DNA from: Clostridia bacterium
GTDB taxonomy: Bacteria > Bacillota > Clostridia > Oscillospirales > CAG-272
Assembly: GCA_017958845.1 (NCBI GenBank)
Contig: JAGDBW010000039.1
Location: 1 to 6,081, forward strand
DNA length: 6,081 nucleotides
Direction of reading: 5' to 3'
Positions within the stretch are counted from its first letter, which is position 1, and each line of letters starts with the position of its first letter. The notes under the pieces were generated by a model that saw nothing but the letters and a program-made list of their open reading frames with translations, had not been told where the DNA came from and ran no database searches. Shown piece by piece: positions 1-6,015 of this stretch. The translations under genes were made by a program, and so were the position numbers.

Positions 1-24
1 CGCTACCAACTGCGCTACACCCCG
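1..24 (-). tRNA. tRNA 5' end, probably tRNA-Pro (partial)
   Basis: Read on the minus strand, this stretch begins with a 7-base acceptor strand CGGGGTG, then TA at positions 8-9, then the D-arm GCGCAGTTGGTAGCG, which includes the conserved GG of the D-loop. This is the canonical first third of a bacterial tRNA. A C at position 1 with an acceptor strand CGGGGTG is typical of tRNA-Pro in Bacillota. The anticodon, T-arm and 3' end lie beyond the left edge of the window, so the amino acid is an inference from the acceptor sequence alone. The gene is transcribed away from the exporter genes, from a promoter about 80 bases upstream of its mature 5' end, so the transcript would need 5' trimming by RNase P. 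Confidence 0.85.
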
Positions 25-62
25 AAATAAAAATAGGATATGCAGATAATGAAAACTTTTTT

Positions 63-91
63 GCTATATCACGGCGCGCTGTGATGCGCAA
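63..91 (-). promoter_or_regulatory. Possible second, weaker tandem promoter for the tRNA
   Basis: A minus-strand TTGCGC (86-91) and TATAGC (63-68) also have a 17-base spacer and would start transcription near base 56, closer to the tRNA. Both boxes match the consensus less well than the upstream pair. Tandem promoters are common for stable-RNA genes, but this pair could be chance. Its spacer coincides with the near-palindrome at 68-85. Confidence 0.25.
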
Positions 92-103
92 CTTCCTTTT
101 GTG

Positions 104-132
104 AGTATAACAAACAAACGCCCAAAAGTCAA
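104..132 (-). promoter_or_regulatory. Sigma-70/sigma-A type promoter of the tRNA gene
   Basis: On the minus strand a -35 box TTGACT (127-132) and a -10 box TATACT (104-109) are separated by exactly 17 bases. Each matches the consensus at five of six positions. Transcription would begin near base 97, giving a leader of about 70 bases before the mature tRNA 5' end at 24. The position and orientation fit the tRNA gene and nothing else in the window. Confidence 0.75.
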
Positions 133-186
133 CCGTCCGCCCCGCCCCAAAAAACGAAAAAAAACGTCCAAACCCCCGCGCACACC

Positions 187-215
187 TTGAAATAAAAAGA
201 AATAAGTGCTAAAAT
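187..215 (+). promoter_or_regulatory. Extended -10 promoter of the ABC exporter genes
   Basis: A -35 box TTGAAA (187-192) is followed after 17 bases by the -10 box TAAAAT (210-215). A TG at 207-208 forms the extended -10 motif TGCTAAAAT. Transcription would begin near base 222, leaving a leader of about 124 bases before the start codon at 346. It is the only convincing plus-strand promoter found in the window, and no terminator is evident before 4220, so it may also serve the peptidase gene. Confidence 0.65.
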
Positions 216-224
216 ATACTTTAG
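209..224. promoter_or_regulatory. Near-palindrome over the exporter -10 box (possible operator)
   Basis: CTAAAATATACTTTAG is a 16-base inverted repeat: CTAAA pairs with TTTAG and the central TATA is symmetric, with one mismatched pair (214/219). It covers the -10 box and reaches the expected transcription start, where a repressor would block polymerase. Local MarR- or PadR-type repressors often control exporters of this kind, but none is encoded in the window, so the regulator is unknown. AT-rich promoter DNA can form such symmetry by chance. Confidence 0.25.
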
Positions 225-345
225 TTTTGTTTTTCTGCTCCCGCGCCCGCCCGCGCGGCGCGCGCAAACACATACGAGCGCGCAGACGCCCCGCCCCGCC
301 GCGCCCGCCGCCCGCACACAACCCCCTACACGAAAAAAAGGACCT
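222..345 (+). promoter_or_regulatory. GC-rich structured 5' leader of the exporter mRNA
   Basis: The predicted untranslated leader is about 124 bases and almost free of T after base 240. It can form either a 5-bp hairpin (252-256 with 260-264, loop GGC) or a 6-bp hairpin (GCGCGC at 260-265 with 278-283, 12-base loop). The two share bases 260-264 and so exclude each other. No T-run follows either stem, so a classical attenuator is not visible. The remainder up to the SD sequence is C-rich and probably unpaired. No known riboswitch was recognised. Confidence 0.3.
337..342 (+). promoter_or_regulatory. Ribosome binding site of the first exporter gene, short spacing
   Basis: AAAGGA lies only 3 bases (CCT) before the ATG at 346. 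Aligned to the full SD consensus, this is about 4-5 bases closer than in the two following genes, where full sites sit 6 bases from the start. No other start with a better site exists nearby, so 346 remains the best start, but initiation may be comparatively weak. Confidence 0.55.
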
Positions 346-2259
346 ATGACCCACACCGAGACGTATACCAGATCATCGCTTCTGCGTTTCTTCCTTCAGG
401 GGAGCAAACGCTTTTTTGCCGTGAGCATCCTCGCCTCGTTCGTGATGGCCGCCACCGACATGATCGTCCCGCGCCTGATCGGTACGACGGTCGACACGGT
501 GCTCGACGCCACCTCCTCGCGGCCTTCGGCGATCGTGACGCGTCTGCTCGACGCGCTCGGCGGCGTGGAGGCCGTCCGCGCCCACCTCTGGTGGATGGCC
601 GTCGCCGTCATCGCGGTGGCGCTGGTCGGCGCCGTCGCGCGCTACCTCACCGTCTACCAGAACGTCAAAGCCTCCGAGACCATGATGCTCCGCATGCGCC
701 GCACCCTCTTCGACCATCTCCAGCGCCTGCCGTACAGCTGGCACATGAAGAACCGCACCGGCGATATCATCCAGCGCTGCACCTCCGACGTCGACACCAT
801 CCGCAACTTCGTCTCCGAACAGCTGACCGCCGTGTTCCGCATCGTCATCATCGTGGGCGTGTCGCTCTTCTTCATGTTCCGCATCCACACGGGGCTGGCT
901 TTCGTCGCGGTCGCGAGCGTGCCGGTGATCCTGACCTACTCCATCGTCTTCCGCGCCCGCATCGGCCGCGGTTTCAAAGAATGTGACGAAAACGAAGGCA
1001 CCCTCTCCGCCATCGCACAAGAAAACCTGACCGGCGTGCGCGTCGTGCGGGCTTTCGGCCGCGAGGCGTACGAGAGCGAGCGCTTCGACCGCCAAAACCG
1101 AAAGTTTACCGACCTGTGGGTGGACCTCTGCCGCTACCTCGGCCTGTTCTGGTGCTGCGGCGACCTGCTCTCGGCTCTCCAGGTCATGCTGGTCATCGTC
1201 CTCGGCGCGGTCTTCGCCGTCCGGGGTCAGGTGACGCCGGGCGAATACATCGCCATCGTGTCCTACAACGCCATGCTCACCTGGCCGGTGCGCCAGCTCG
1301 GCCGCGTCATCTCCGAGATGAGCAAAGCCGACGTCTCTCTCAACCGTATCCGCGAGATCATGAACGCCGCCCCGGAGGCCGACGCCCCCGACGCGCTGCG
1401 CCCCCCCATGACGGGCGACGTCGTCTTTTCGCACGTCAGCTTTGCCTACGAGGGCGACGTCCGGGTGCTCTCCGACGTCTCCTTTGTTGCCCGCGGCGGC
1501 CGCGTACTCGGCATCCTCGGCCCCACCGGATCGGGCAAATCCACGCTCACCTACCTGCTCGACCGTCTGCTCGAGCTCCCGCCCGAAAACGGGACCGTCA
1601 CCGTCGGCGGCGTGGATATCCGCCGCATCGACCGCCGGTGGCTGCGCTCGCACGTCGCGCTGGTGCTCCAGGAGCCCTACCTCTTTTCCCGCACCATCGG
1701 GGAGAACATCGCCATCACCCGTCCCGACGCCCCCGAAGAGGAGGTGCGCCGGGCGACCGACGACGCCTGCCTCGACCGCTCCGTGATGCTGTTCTCCGAC
1801 GGCTATGACACCATGGTCGGCGAGCGCGGCGTCACCCTCTCCGGAGGCCAAAAACAGCGTGCCGCCATCGCGCGGGCGCTGCTGCGCGACGCACCCATCC
1901 TTGTCCTCGACGACTCGCTCTCGGCCGTCGACGCCATGACCGACGCCGCCATCCGCGCCAACCTGCGCCGCCGCAGCCGGGACACGACGGTCATCCTCAT
2001 CTCTCACCGCATCACCACGCTCATGCACGCCGACGCCATCCTGGTGCTGGACCGCGGCCGGGTCGCCGAGACGGGCACCCACGACGAGCTGCTCGCGCGC
2101 GGCGGCATCTACCGCCGTATCTACGACCTGCAGACCTCCGGCATCCGTGAGGGTACGATCGACGCTCCCCGGACCCCCGACCCGCGAGACGACGCCGATC
2201 CGCTCGCCCGCGACGGCGGCCTCCCGCACGCAGAAGAGAGCAAAGGAGGCGCCCAATGA
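346..2259 (+). CDS. ABC exporter half-transporter, degenerate-site subunit
   Basis: This 637-residue protein is a half-transporter: a six-helix membrane domain (helices near residues 22-45, 80-104, 161-180, 182-202, 266-292 and 298-318) fused to a cytoplasmic ATPase domain (about 355-595). The ATPase motifs are all visible: A-loop Tyr368, Walker A GPTGSGKST (392-400), Q-loop Gln442, signature LSGGQ (498-502), Walker B ending at Asp522, D-loop SAVD (526-529) and switch His554. The residue after the Walker B Asp is Asp523 instead of the catalytic Glu, which marks the degenerate subunit of heterodimeric exporters such as BmrC or TM287. The partner is the overlapping next gene. The complex would sit in the cytoplasmic membrane and export hydrophobic compounds, with the substrate unknown. 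After about residue 597 comes a 40-residue polar, Pro- and Asp-rich tail not usual for the core fold. Family assignment is firm, the heterodimer role is strong inference, and the drug specificity is unknown. Confidence 0.95.
   Translation: MTHTETYTRSSLLRFFLQGSKRFFAVSILASFVMAATDMIVPRLIGTTVDTVLDATSSRPSAIVTRLLDALGGVEAVRAHLWWMAVAVIAVALVGAVARYLTVYQNVKASETMMLRMRRTLFDHLQRLPYSWHMKNRTGDIIQRCTSDVDTIRNFVSEQLTAVFRIVIIVGVSLFFMFRIHTGLAFVAVASVPVILTYSIVFRARIGRGFKECDENEGTLSAIAQENLTGVRVVRAFGREAYESERFDRQNRKFTDLWVDLCRYLGLFWCCGDLLSALQVMLVIVLGAVFAVRGQVTPGEYIAIVSYNAMLTWPVRQLGRVISEMSKADVSLNRIREIMNAAPEADAPDALRPPMTGDVVFSHVSFAYEGDVRVLSDVSFVARGGRVLGILGPTGSGKSTLTYLLDRLLELPPENGTVTVGGVDIRRIDRRWLRSHVALVLQEPYLFSRTIGENIAITRPDAPEEEVRRATDDACLDRSVMLFSDGYDTMVGERGVTLSGGQKQRAAIARALLRDAPILVLDDSLSAVDAMTDAAIRANLRRRSRDTTVILISHRITTLMHADAILVLDRGRVAETGTHDELLARGGIYRRIYDLQTSGIREGTIDAPRTPDPRDDADPLARDGGLPHAEESKGGAQ
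2242..2249 (+). promoter_or_regulatory. Strong ribosome binding site of the second exporter gene
   Basis: AAAGGAGG, 6 bases before the ATG at 2256, is a near-perfect SD sequence. It lies within the coding region of the preceding gene and encodes part of its last residues (Lys-Gly-Gly). Together with the ATGA stop-start overlap it indicates translational coupling of the two subunits and fixes this start. Confidence 0.8.
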
Positions 2260-4103
2260 AAAAGAAAAAAGCCCTCCCACCGCAAGACCACGTCCCTCAC
2301 CTGCGCTTTTTCGGTCTGCCGCGCCTCGTCCCCTACCTCCGGCCCTACCGGCGGCTGTTCTGGCTGATGCTGGTCTTTGACGTGCTGTTCGGCGCCATCG
2401 ACACCGTCATCCCGCTCTTTCAGAGCTGGGCGATCAACCACTACATCCTCCCCGGCGAGCTTGTGCGGCTGGGGCTGTTCGTGGCTCTGTATGTGGTCGT
2501 GCTTCTGGTACAGCTGCTGGTCAGTTACCTCGGCTTCCTCTATTCCGCCGAGATCGAGATGTACATCGGCCGCGACCTGCGCCGTCACGCCTTCGACCAC
2601 CTGCAGACCCTCTCCTTCTCCTACTACAACCAAAACAGCGTCGGCTACATCCACGCGCGCGTCATGAGCGACACCTTCCGCATCGGACAGGTCGTCTCCT
2701 GGACCATGATGGACGGACTGTGCAACCTCGCGTACCTGATCGCCTCCACGGTCATCATGTTCACCATCAACCCCCTGCTCGCGCTGGTGGTGCTGGCCAT
2801 CCTGCCCGTCGCGGCCGTGCTCTCCTTCTTCTTTGAGCGAAAGCTCGTCGCCGCCAACCGCCTGGTCCGGGAGACCAACTCGCGCCTGACCGGCGACATC
2901 AACGAGGGCATCACCGGCGCCAACACCGCCAAGACCCTGGTCGTCGAAGACCGCCTGCGCGAGCACTTTGACGCCGATGCGACCGCCATGCGCCGCGTCA
3001 CCCTCCGACAGACGCGCTACCGCTCCCTCTTCGGGTCGCTGATCACCTTCACCGCCTCCGTGACGCTCGCGCTGGTCCTGTGGCGGGGCGGCCTTCTCTC
3101 GGCCCGGGGCGTCATGACCATCGGTACGCTGGCCGTCTTCATGTCCTATGCGCAAAACATGATGGAGCCGGTTCGCTGGATGGTCACCGCCCTCTCCGAC
3201 CTCATCAACACGCGCGTCAACATCGAGCGCTTTACGGGCCTGGTCGACACGACCTCCGACGTCACCGACACCCCCGCCGTCATCGAAAAGTACGGCGACG
3301 CCTTCACACCCAAAAAGGAAAACTGGGAGCCCCTCGTCGGCGACGTGGAGTTTTGCGACGTCACCTTCCACTACCCCGACGGAGACAAAAACGTGCTCGA
3401 ACACTTTTCACTCACCGTCCCCGCCGGTACCAACGTCGCCATCGTCGGCGAGACCGGAGCGGGCAAGTCCACGCTGGTCAACCTCGTCTGTCGCTTCTTC
3501 GAGCCCACCGAAGGGCAGGTGCTCATCGACGGCCGCGACGCCCGCGAGCGCTCGCAGCTGTGGCTCCACAGCCACATCGGCTACGTCCTGCAGACCCCGC
3601 ATCTCTTTTCCGGCACCATCCGCGAAAACCTCCTGTACGGAAACCCCGACGCCACCGACGAGCAGATCGACGCGGCCGTGCGGGCCGTGTGCGCCGATGA
3701 GATCATCGACAGGATGGAAAAGGGCTACGACAGCGACGTGGGCGAGGGCGGCGACATGCTCTCCGCGGGCGAAAAGCAGCTCATCTCCTTTGCCCGGGCG
3801 CTGCTCGCCGACCCGCGCATCTTCATCCTCGACGAGGCCACCTCCTCCGTCGACACGGTCACCGAGGCGCGCCTCCAGCGGGCCACCGAACACATGATGC
3901 GGGGACGCACCTCCTTTGTCATCGCCCACCGCCTCTCCACCATCCGAAACGCAGACGTCATCCTGCTCGTGCAGGACGGGCGCATCGTCGAGCGCGGCAC
4001 GCACGACGAGCTCATGGCCGCGCGCGGCGCCTACTACGACCTCTACACGCGCCAGTTTGAAGAGGAGATGCTGGACCGCGCTTTCTCTGCCGAAAAAGAA
4101 TAA
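2256..4103 (+). CDS. ABC exporter half-transporter, catalytic-site subunit
   Basis: This 615-residue protein has a six-helix exporter membrane domain (helices near 33-57, 70-97, 146-170, 172-193, 258-282 and 288-309) followed by an ATPase domain (about 360-600). Visible motifs are A-loop Tyr373, Walker A GETGAGKST (398-406), Q-loop Gln446, Walker B with Asp526 and an intact catalytic Glu527, D-loop SSVD (530-533) and switch His558. Its signature motif is altered to LSAGE (502-506), with Ala for the first Gly and Glu for Gln. In heterodimers of the BmrD, TM288 and LmrD type this subunit supplies the working Walker A/B and Glu, paired with the LSGGQ of its partner, while its own altered signature faces the partner's degenerate site. 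The N-terminus is cytoplasmic and lysine-rich (MKKKK). It overlaps the upstream gene by 4 bases and ends with TAA. Exporter family assignment is firm; the substrate cannot be predicted. Confidence 0.95.
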   Translation: MKKKKALPPQDHVPHLRFFGLPRLVPYLRPYRRLFWLMLVFDVLFGAIDTVIPLFQSWAINHYILPGELVRLGLFVALYVVVLLVQLLVSYLGFLYSAEIEMYIGRDLRRHAFDHLQTLSFSYYNQNSVGYIHARVMSDTFRIGQVVSWTMMDGLCNLAYLIASTVIMFTINPLLALVVLAILPVAAVLSFFFERKLVAANRLVRETNSRLTGDINEGITGANTAKTLVVEDRLREHFDADATAMRRVTLRQTRYRSLFGSLITFTASVTLALVLWRGGLLSARGVMTIGTLAVFMSYAQNMMEPVRWMVTALSDLINTRVNIERFTGLVDTTSDVTDTPAVIEKYGDAFTPKKENWEPLVGDVEFCDVTFHYPDGDKNVLEHFSLTVPAGTNVAIVGETGAGKSTLVNLVCRFFEPTEGQVLIDGRDARERSQLWLHSHIGYVLQTPHLFSGTIRENLLYGNPDATDEQIDAAVRAVCADEIIDRMEKGYDSDVGEGGDMLSAGEKQLISFARALLADPRIFILDEATSSVDTVTEARLQRATEHMMRGRTSFVIAHRLSTIRNADVILLVQDGRIVERGTHDELMAARGAYYDLYTRQFEEEMLDRAFSAEKE

Positions 4104-4207
4104 AAAAGCGCAAAACCCCCGTCTCCCTCCCGGTAGATTATCACCGACCGCGCCGCGGCACATCCTCGACGCACACCCGCGTGCCCGCGGCCGGAACAAC
4201 AGAAAAA

Positions 4208-4213
4208 AAGGAG
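4208..4213 (+). promoter_or_regulatory. Ribosome binding site that sets the peptidase start
   Basis: AAGGAG, preceded by a run of A, lies 6 bases before the ATG at 4220. An in-frame GTG at 4181 would add 13 residues but has no SD sequence, and the added codons run through this ribosome binding site. The ATG at 4220 is therefore preferred. Confidence 0.75.
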
Positions 4214-4219
4214 CCGCCC

Positions 4220-5911
4220 ATGAAAGTCCGTGACATCCCCTACCGCCGCTATACCATCCAAGAAGGCCGCGCCGCCTACGCCGAGGTCGAGCGTCTGCTC
4301 GACGGCGCAAAGAACGTCGAGGACGTGCTGGCCGCCCGCCGCCTCTACCAACAGATGACCGACGACTTCGACACCGCCGCCTCCCTGGCCTACAACCGTT
4401 TTTCGCTCGACACCAGGGACGAGTTCTACCGCGCGGAGATGGAATACTATGACGAAAACACCCCCTACTTTGAGGACATCCACACACGCTACGCGGCGCG
4501 GATGCTCGCCTCGCCGTTCCGCGACGAACTGAAAAAATACGTCAACCCGCGCGTCTTTTCCCTCTACGATGCGAGCCGCCGCGCCTTTGACGAGCGCGTG
4601 ACCGAAGACGTCCAAAAAGAAAACGCCGAAGTCACCGCCTACTCCCGGTTCATGTCCGACCTGCTCTTCGACTTCGACGGCCAAAAGATGCCGCTCTCGG
4701 TCCTGAGCGGAAAACTCAACCACAGCGACCCCGCCGTCCGCCGCGCCGCTGCGGAAGCGATCGATCGGGGGCTCGCCGTCCACGCGGACGAACTCGACGG
4801 CTTCTATGACCGCCTGGTCGCCCTGCGCGACGCCATCGCCCGCAAGATGGGCTACGCGAGCTTCACCGAGCTCGGCTACTGGCGCATGGACCGCATCGAC
4901 TACGACGCTTCCATGGTCGCCTCCTTCCGCGAAAACGTCCTGCGCGACGTCGTCCCGGTGGTGACCCGTGTCAAAAAAGAAGTGGCAAAACGCCTCGGCG
5001 TGCCCACGATCACCTATGCCGACAACAGCGTCTACACCGAGGGCGAAGCGCCCGACCCGATCCTCGACAAAGCCGGGATGTTCGCCGCCGCGCAGACCAT
5101 GTACGACGATCTCGACCCCGAAGTCGGCGCCTTCATGCGCACGATGCAGCAGAACGAGGCCTTCGACGTCGACGCGCGGGAAGGGAAGTGGGGCGGCGGC
5201 TACTGCACCTCCTTCCGCAACTACCGGCAGCCCTTCATCCTCGCCAACTTCAACGGCACCGCCTCCGACGTCGACGTGCTGACCCACGAGTTCGGCCACG
5301 CCCTCGCCGACTACTTCCACTACAAAGAAGGCGACCTTGAGCTCGACGTCGGCGGCATGGAAACGGCCGAGTGCCACTCCATGAGCATGGAGTTCTTCGC
5401 CTGGAAGTACATGGAGCCGTTCTTCGGCGCCAACACCGCCAAATACCGCGTCGAACACCTGTTGGCCTCCCTCTCCTTTATCCCCTACGGCGTCATGGTG
5501 GACGAGTTCCAGCATCTGGTCTACGCCTCCCCCGCCGCCACGCCCGACGAGCGCTGCGCCATGTGGCGCGGCCTGGAGGCCAAATATCGCCCGTGGCTCG
5601 ACTACACCGGCCTGCCTTACCTCGGCCGCGGCACGCGCTGGCAGTTCCAGTCGCACATCTTTGAGTCGCCGTTCTACTACATCGACTACTGCCTCGCCCA
5701 GACCGTCGCGCTGTCGTTTTTGATCGAGTCGCTCGACGACTACCAGGGCGCCTTCGCCCGCTACCTGACCTTCGTCCGCACCGGCGGGCAAAAATCCTTT
5801 GCCGACCTCGTCAAAGCAGCCGGCCTCCCCTCGCCCTTCGAGCCGGGCGCGCTGAAACGCCTCGCCGATCGCGTCGCCGAGCTCGCCGACCGCATGATCG
5901 CCGAACTCTGA
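4220..5911 (+). CDS. M3-family zinc oligoendopeptidase (PepF-related)
   Basis: This 563-residue protein is a metallopeptidase of the thimet/oligopeptidase F family M3, which cleaves short peptides inside the cytoplasm within a deep channel. The zinc site is clear: HEFGH at 356-360 gives His356, catalytic Glu357 and His360. The third ligand is Glu384 in the segment ETAECHSMSMEF, whose E-x-x-S spacing matches other M3 enzymes. The block FNGTASDVDVLT just before HEFGH and the C-terminal segment around His479, Tyr486, Tyr487 and Tyr490 (HIFESPFYYIDY) are the substrate-binding elements expected in the family. The first 140 or so residues form the helical, acidic lid region. There is no signal peptide or membrane segment. 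The length fits the bacterial M3 clade of about 560 residues that is related to, but distinct from, classical PepF of about 600. It follows the exporter by 116 bases, with no promoter of its own seen. Role in peptide recycling is inferred. Confidence 0.93.
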   Translation: MKVRDIPYRRYTIQEGRAAYAEVERLLDGAKNVEDVLAARRLYQQMTDDFDTAASLAYNRFSLDTRDEFYRAEMEYYDENTPYFEDIHTRYAARMLASPFRDELKKYVNPRVFSLYDASRRAFDERVTEDVQKENAEVTAYSRFMSDLLFDFDGQKMPLSVLSGKLNHSDPAVRRAAAEAIDRGLAVHADELDGFYDRLVALRDAIARKMGYASFTELGYWRMDRIDYDASMVASFRENVLRDVVPVVTRVKKEVAKRLGVPTITYADNSVYTEGEAPDPILDKAGMFAAAQTMYDDLDPEVGAFMRTMQQNEAFDVDAREGKWGGGYCTSFRNYRQPFILANFNGTASDVDVLTHEFGHALADYFHYKEGDLELDVGGMETAECHSMSMEFFAWKYMEPFFGANTAKYRVEHLLASLSFIPYGVMVDEFQHLVYASPAATPDERCAMWRGLEAKYRPWLDYTGLPYLGRGTRWQFQSHIFESPFYYIDYCLAQTVALSFLIESLDDYQGAFARYLTFVRTGGQKSFADLVKAAGLPSPFEPGALKRLADRVAELADRMIAEL

Positions 5912-5915
5912 CCCC

Positions 5916-5930
5916 CGGCCCAAAAGGCCG
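5916..5930. repeat. Hairpin repeat unit, copy 1
   Basis: CGGCC-CAAAA-GGCCG is a perfect 5-bp stem with an A-rich loop, beginning 5 bases after the peptidase stop codon and followed by CCC. A nearly identical unit lies at 6000-6015. No T-run follows on either strand, so it is not a standard intrinsic terminator, though it could protect the mRNA 3' end. Confidence 0.5.
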
Positions 5931-5955
5931 CCCGCCTTCGGCCGCTTCCCCCGTC

Positions 5956-5999
5956 CGGGCGACCCGCCCGCGGCGCTTGCGGGGCCCCCTTTTCCCCGC
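5956..5999 (+). terminator. GC hairpins after the peptidase gene, weak terminator candidate
   Basis: CGGGCG-ACC-CGCCCG (5956-5970) is a 6-bp all-GC stem. It is followed either by CCCGC/GCGGG (5967-5971 with 5979-5983), which overlaps it, or by GCGGGG/CCCCGC (5979-5984 with 5994-5999). A short T-run (5990-5993) lies 6 bases after the CCCGC/GCGGG stem but is preceded by C residues, so this is a poor intrinsic terminator. It is still the most likely end of the transcript in the window. Confidence 0.3.
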
Positions 6000-6015
6000 C
6001 GGCCAAAAAAGGCCG
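6000..6015. repeat. Hairpin repeat unit, copy 2
   Basis: CGGCC-AAAAAA-GGCCG is a 5-bp stem with an A6 loop, followed by CCCC. It copies the unit at 5916-5930 with only the loop changed, and directly abuts the GCGGGG/CCCCGC stem ending at 5999. Two similar hairpins 70 bases apart may belong to a small dispersed repeat or be products of the same GC-rich intergenic bias. Confidence 0.45.

Larger units (their letters stand above)
25..345. other. Divergent intergenic region between tRNA and exporter genes
   Basis: This 321-base stretch holds no supportable protein gene. Its left two-thirds (about 25-235) is AT-rich and carries the opposing promoters of the tRNA and the exporter genes. Its right third (about 241-330) changes sharply to GC-rich sequence with 50 C, 23 G and only 2 T in 90 bases. 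Open frames on the minus strand here arise from low complexity and have no SD sequence. No regulator gene lies in the region. Confidence 0.7.

Noticed and set aside
227..349. TTG-started 40-codon frame in the exporter leader as a real leader-peptide gene
   Set aside because: No SD sequence precedes the TTG, and a region nearly free of T will rarely contain stop codons. Kept only as a lead, not as a coding feature.
373..2280. Long minus-strand open frame of 635 codons opposite the first exporter gene
   Set aside because: It mirrors the real gene almost end to end, a common result of strong C/G preference at third codon positions. The protein is low-complexity (Asp, Gly, Val, Ala, His rich), has no recognisable domain, and the plus frame has every ABC motif.
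4113..4141. GATTAT (4136-4141) as a -10 box for the peptidase
   Set aside because: The sequence 17 bases upstream is AAACCC, with no resemblance to a -35 box, and no TG precedes the -10.
4148..4158. CCGCGCCGCGG palindrome between exporter and peptidase as a terminator
   Set aside because: The perfect symmetry leaves almost no loop, giving at best a 3-bp stem, and there is no T-run after it.
4181..4219. Upstream GTG start giving the peptidase 13 extra residues
   Set aside because: No SD sequence precedes it, and the added codons run through the AAGGAG site that serves the ATG at 4220.
5371..5664. Plus-strand alternate-frame open reading frames inside the peptidase and exporter genes
   Set aside because: They are Arg/Pro/Ala-rich frame shadows of GC-rich codons, have no start signals and lie wholly inside genes with clear family motifs.
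4043..5923. Long minus-strand open frame of 626 codons opposite the peptidase gene
   Set aside because: Same antisense shadow effect. The plus frame carries the M3 zinc site and an SD sequence, and the minus frame has no family features.
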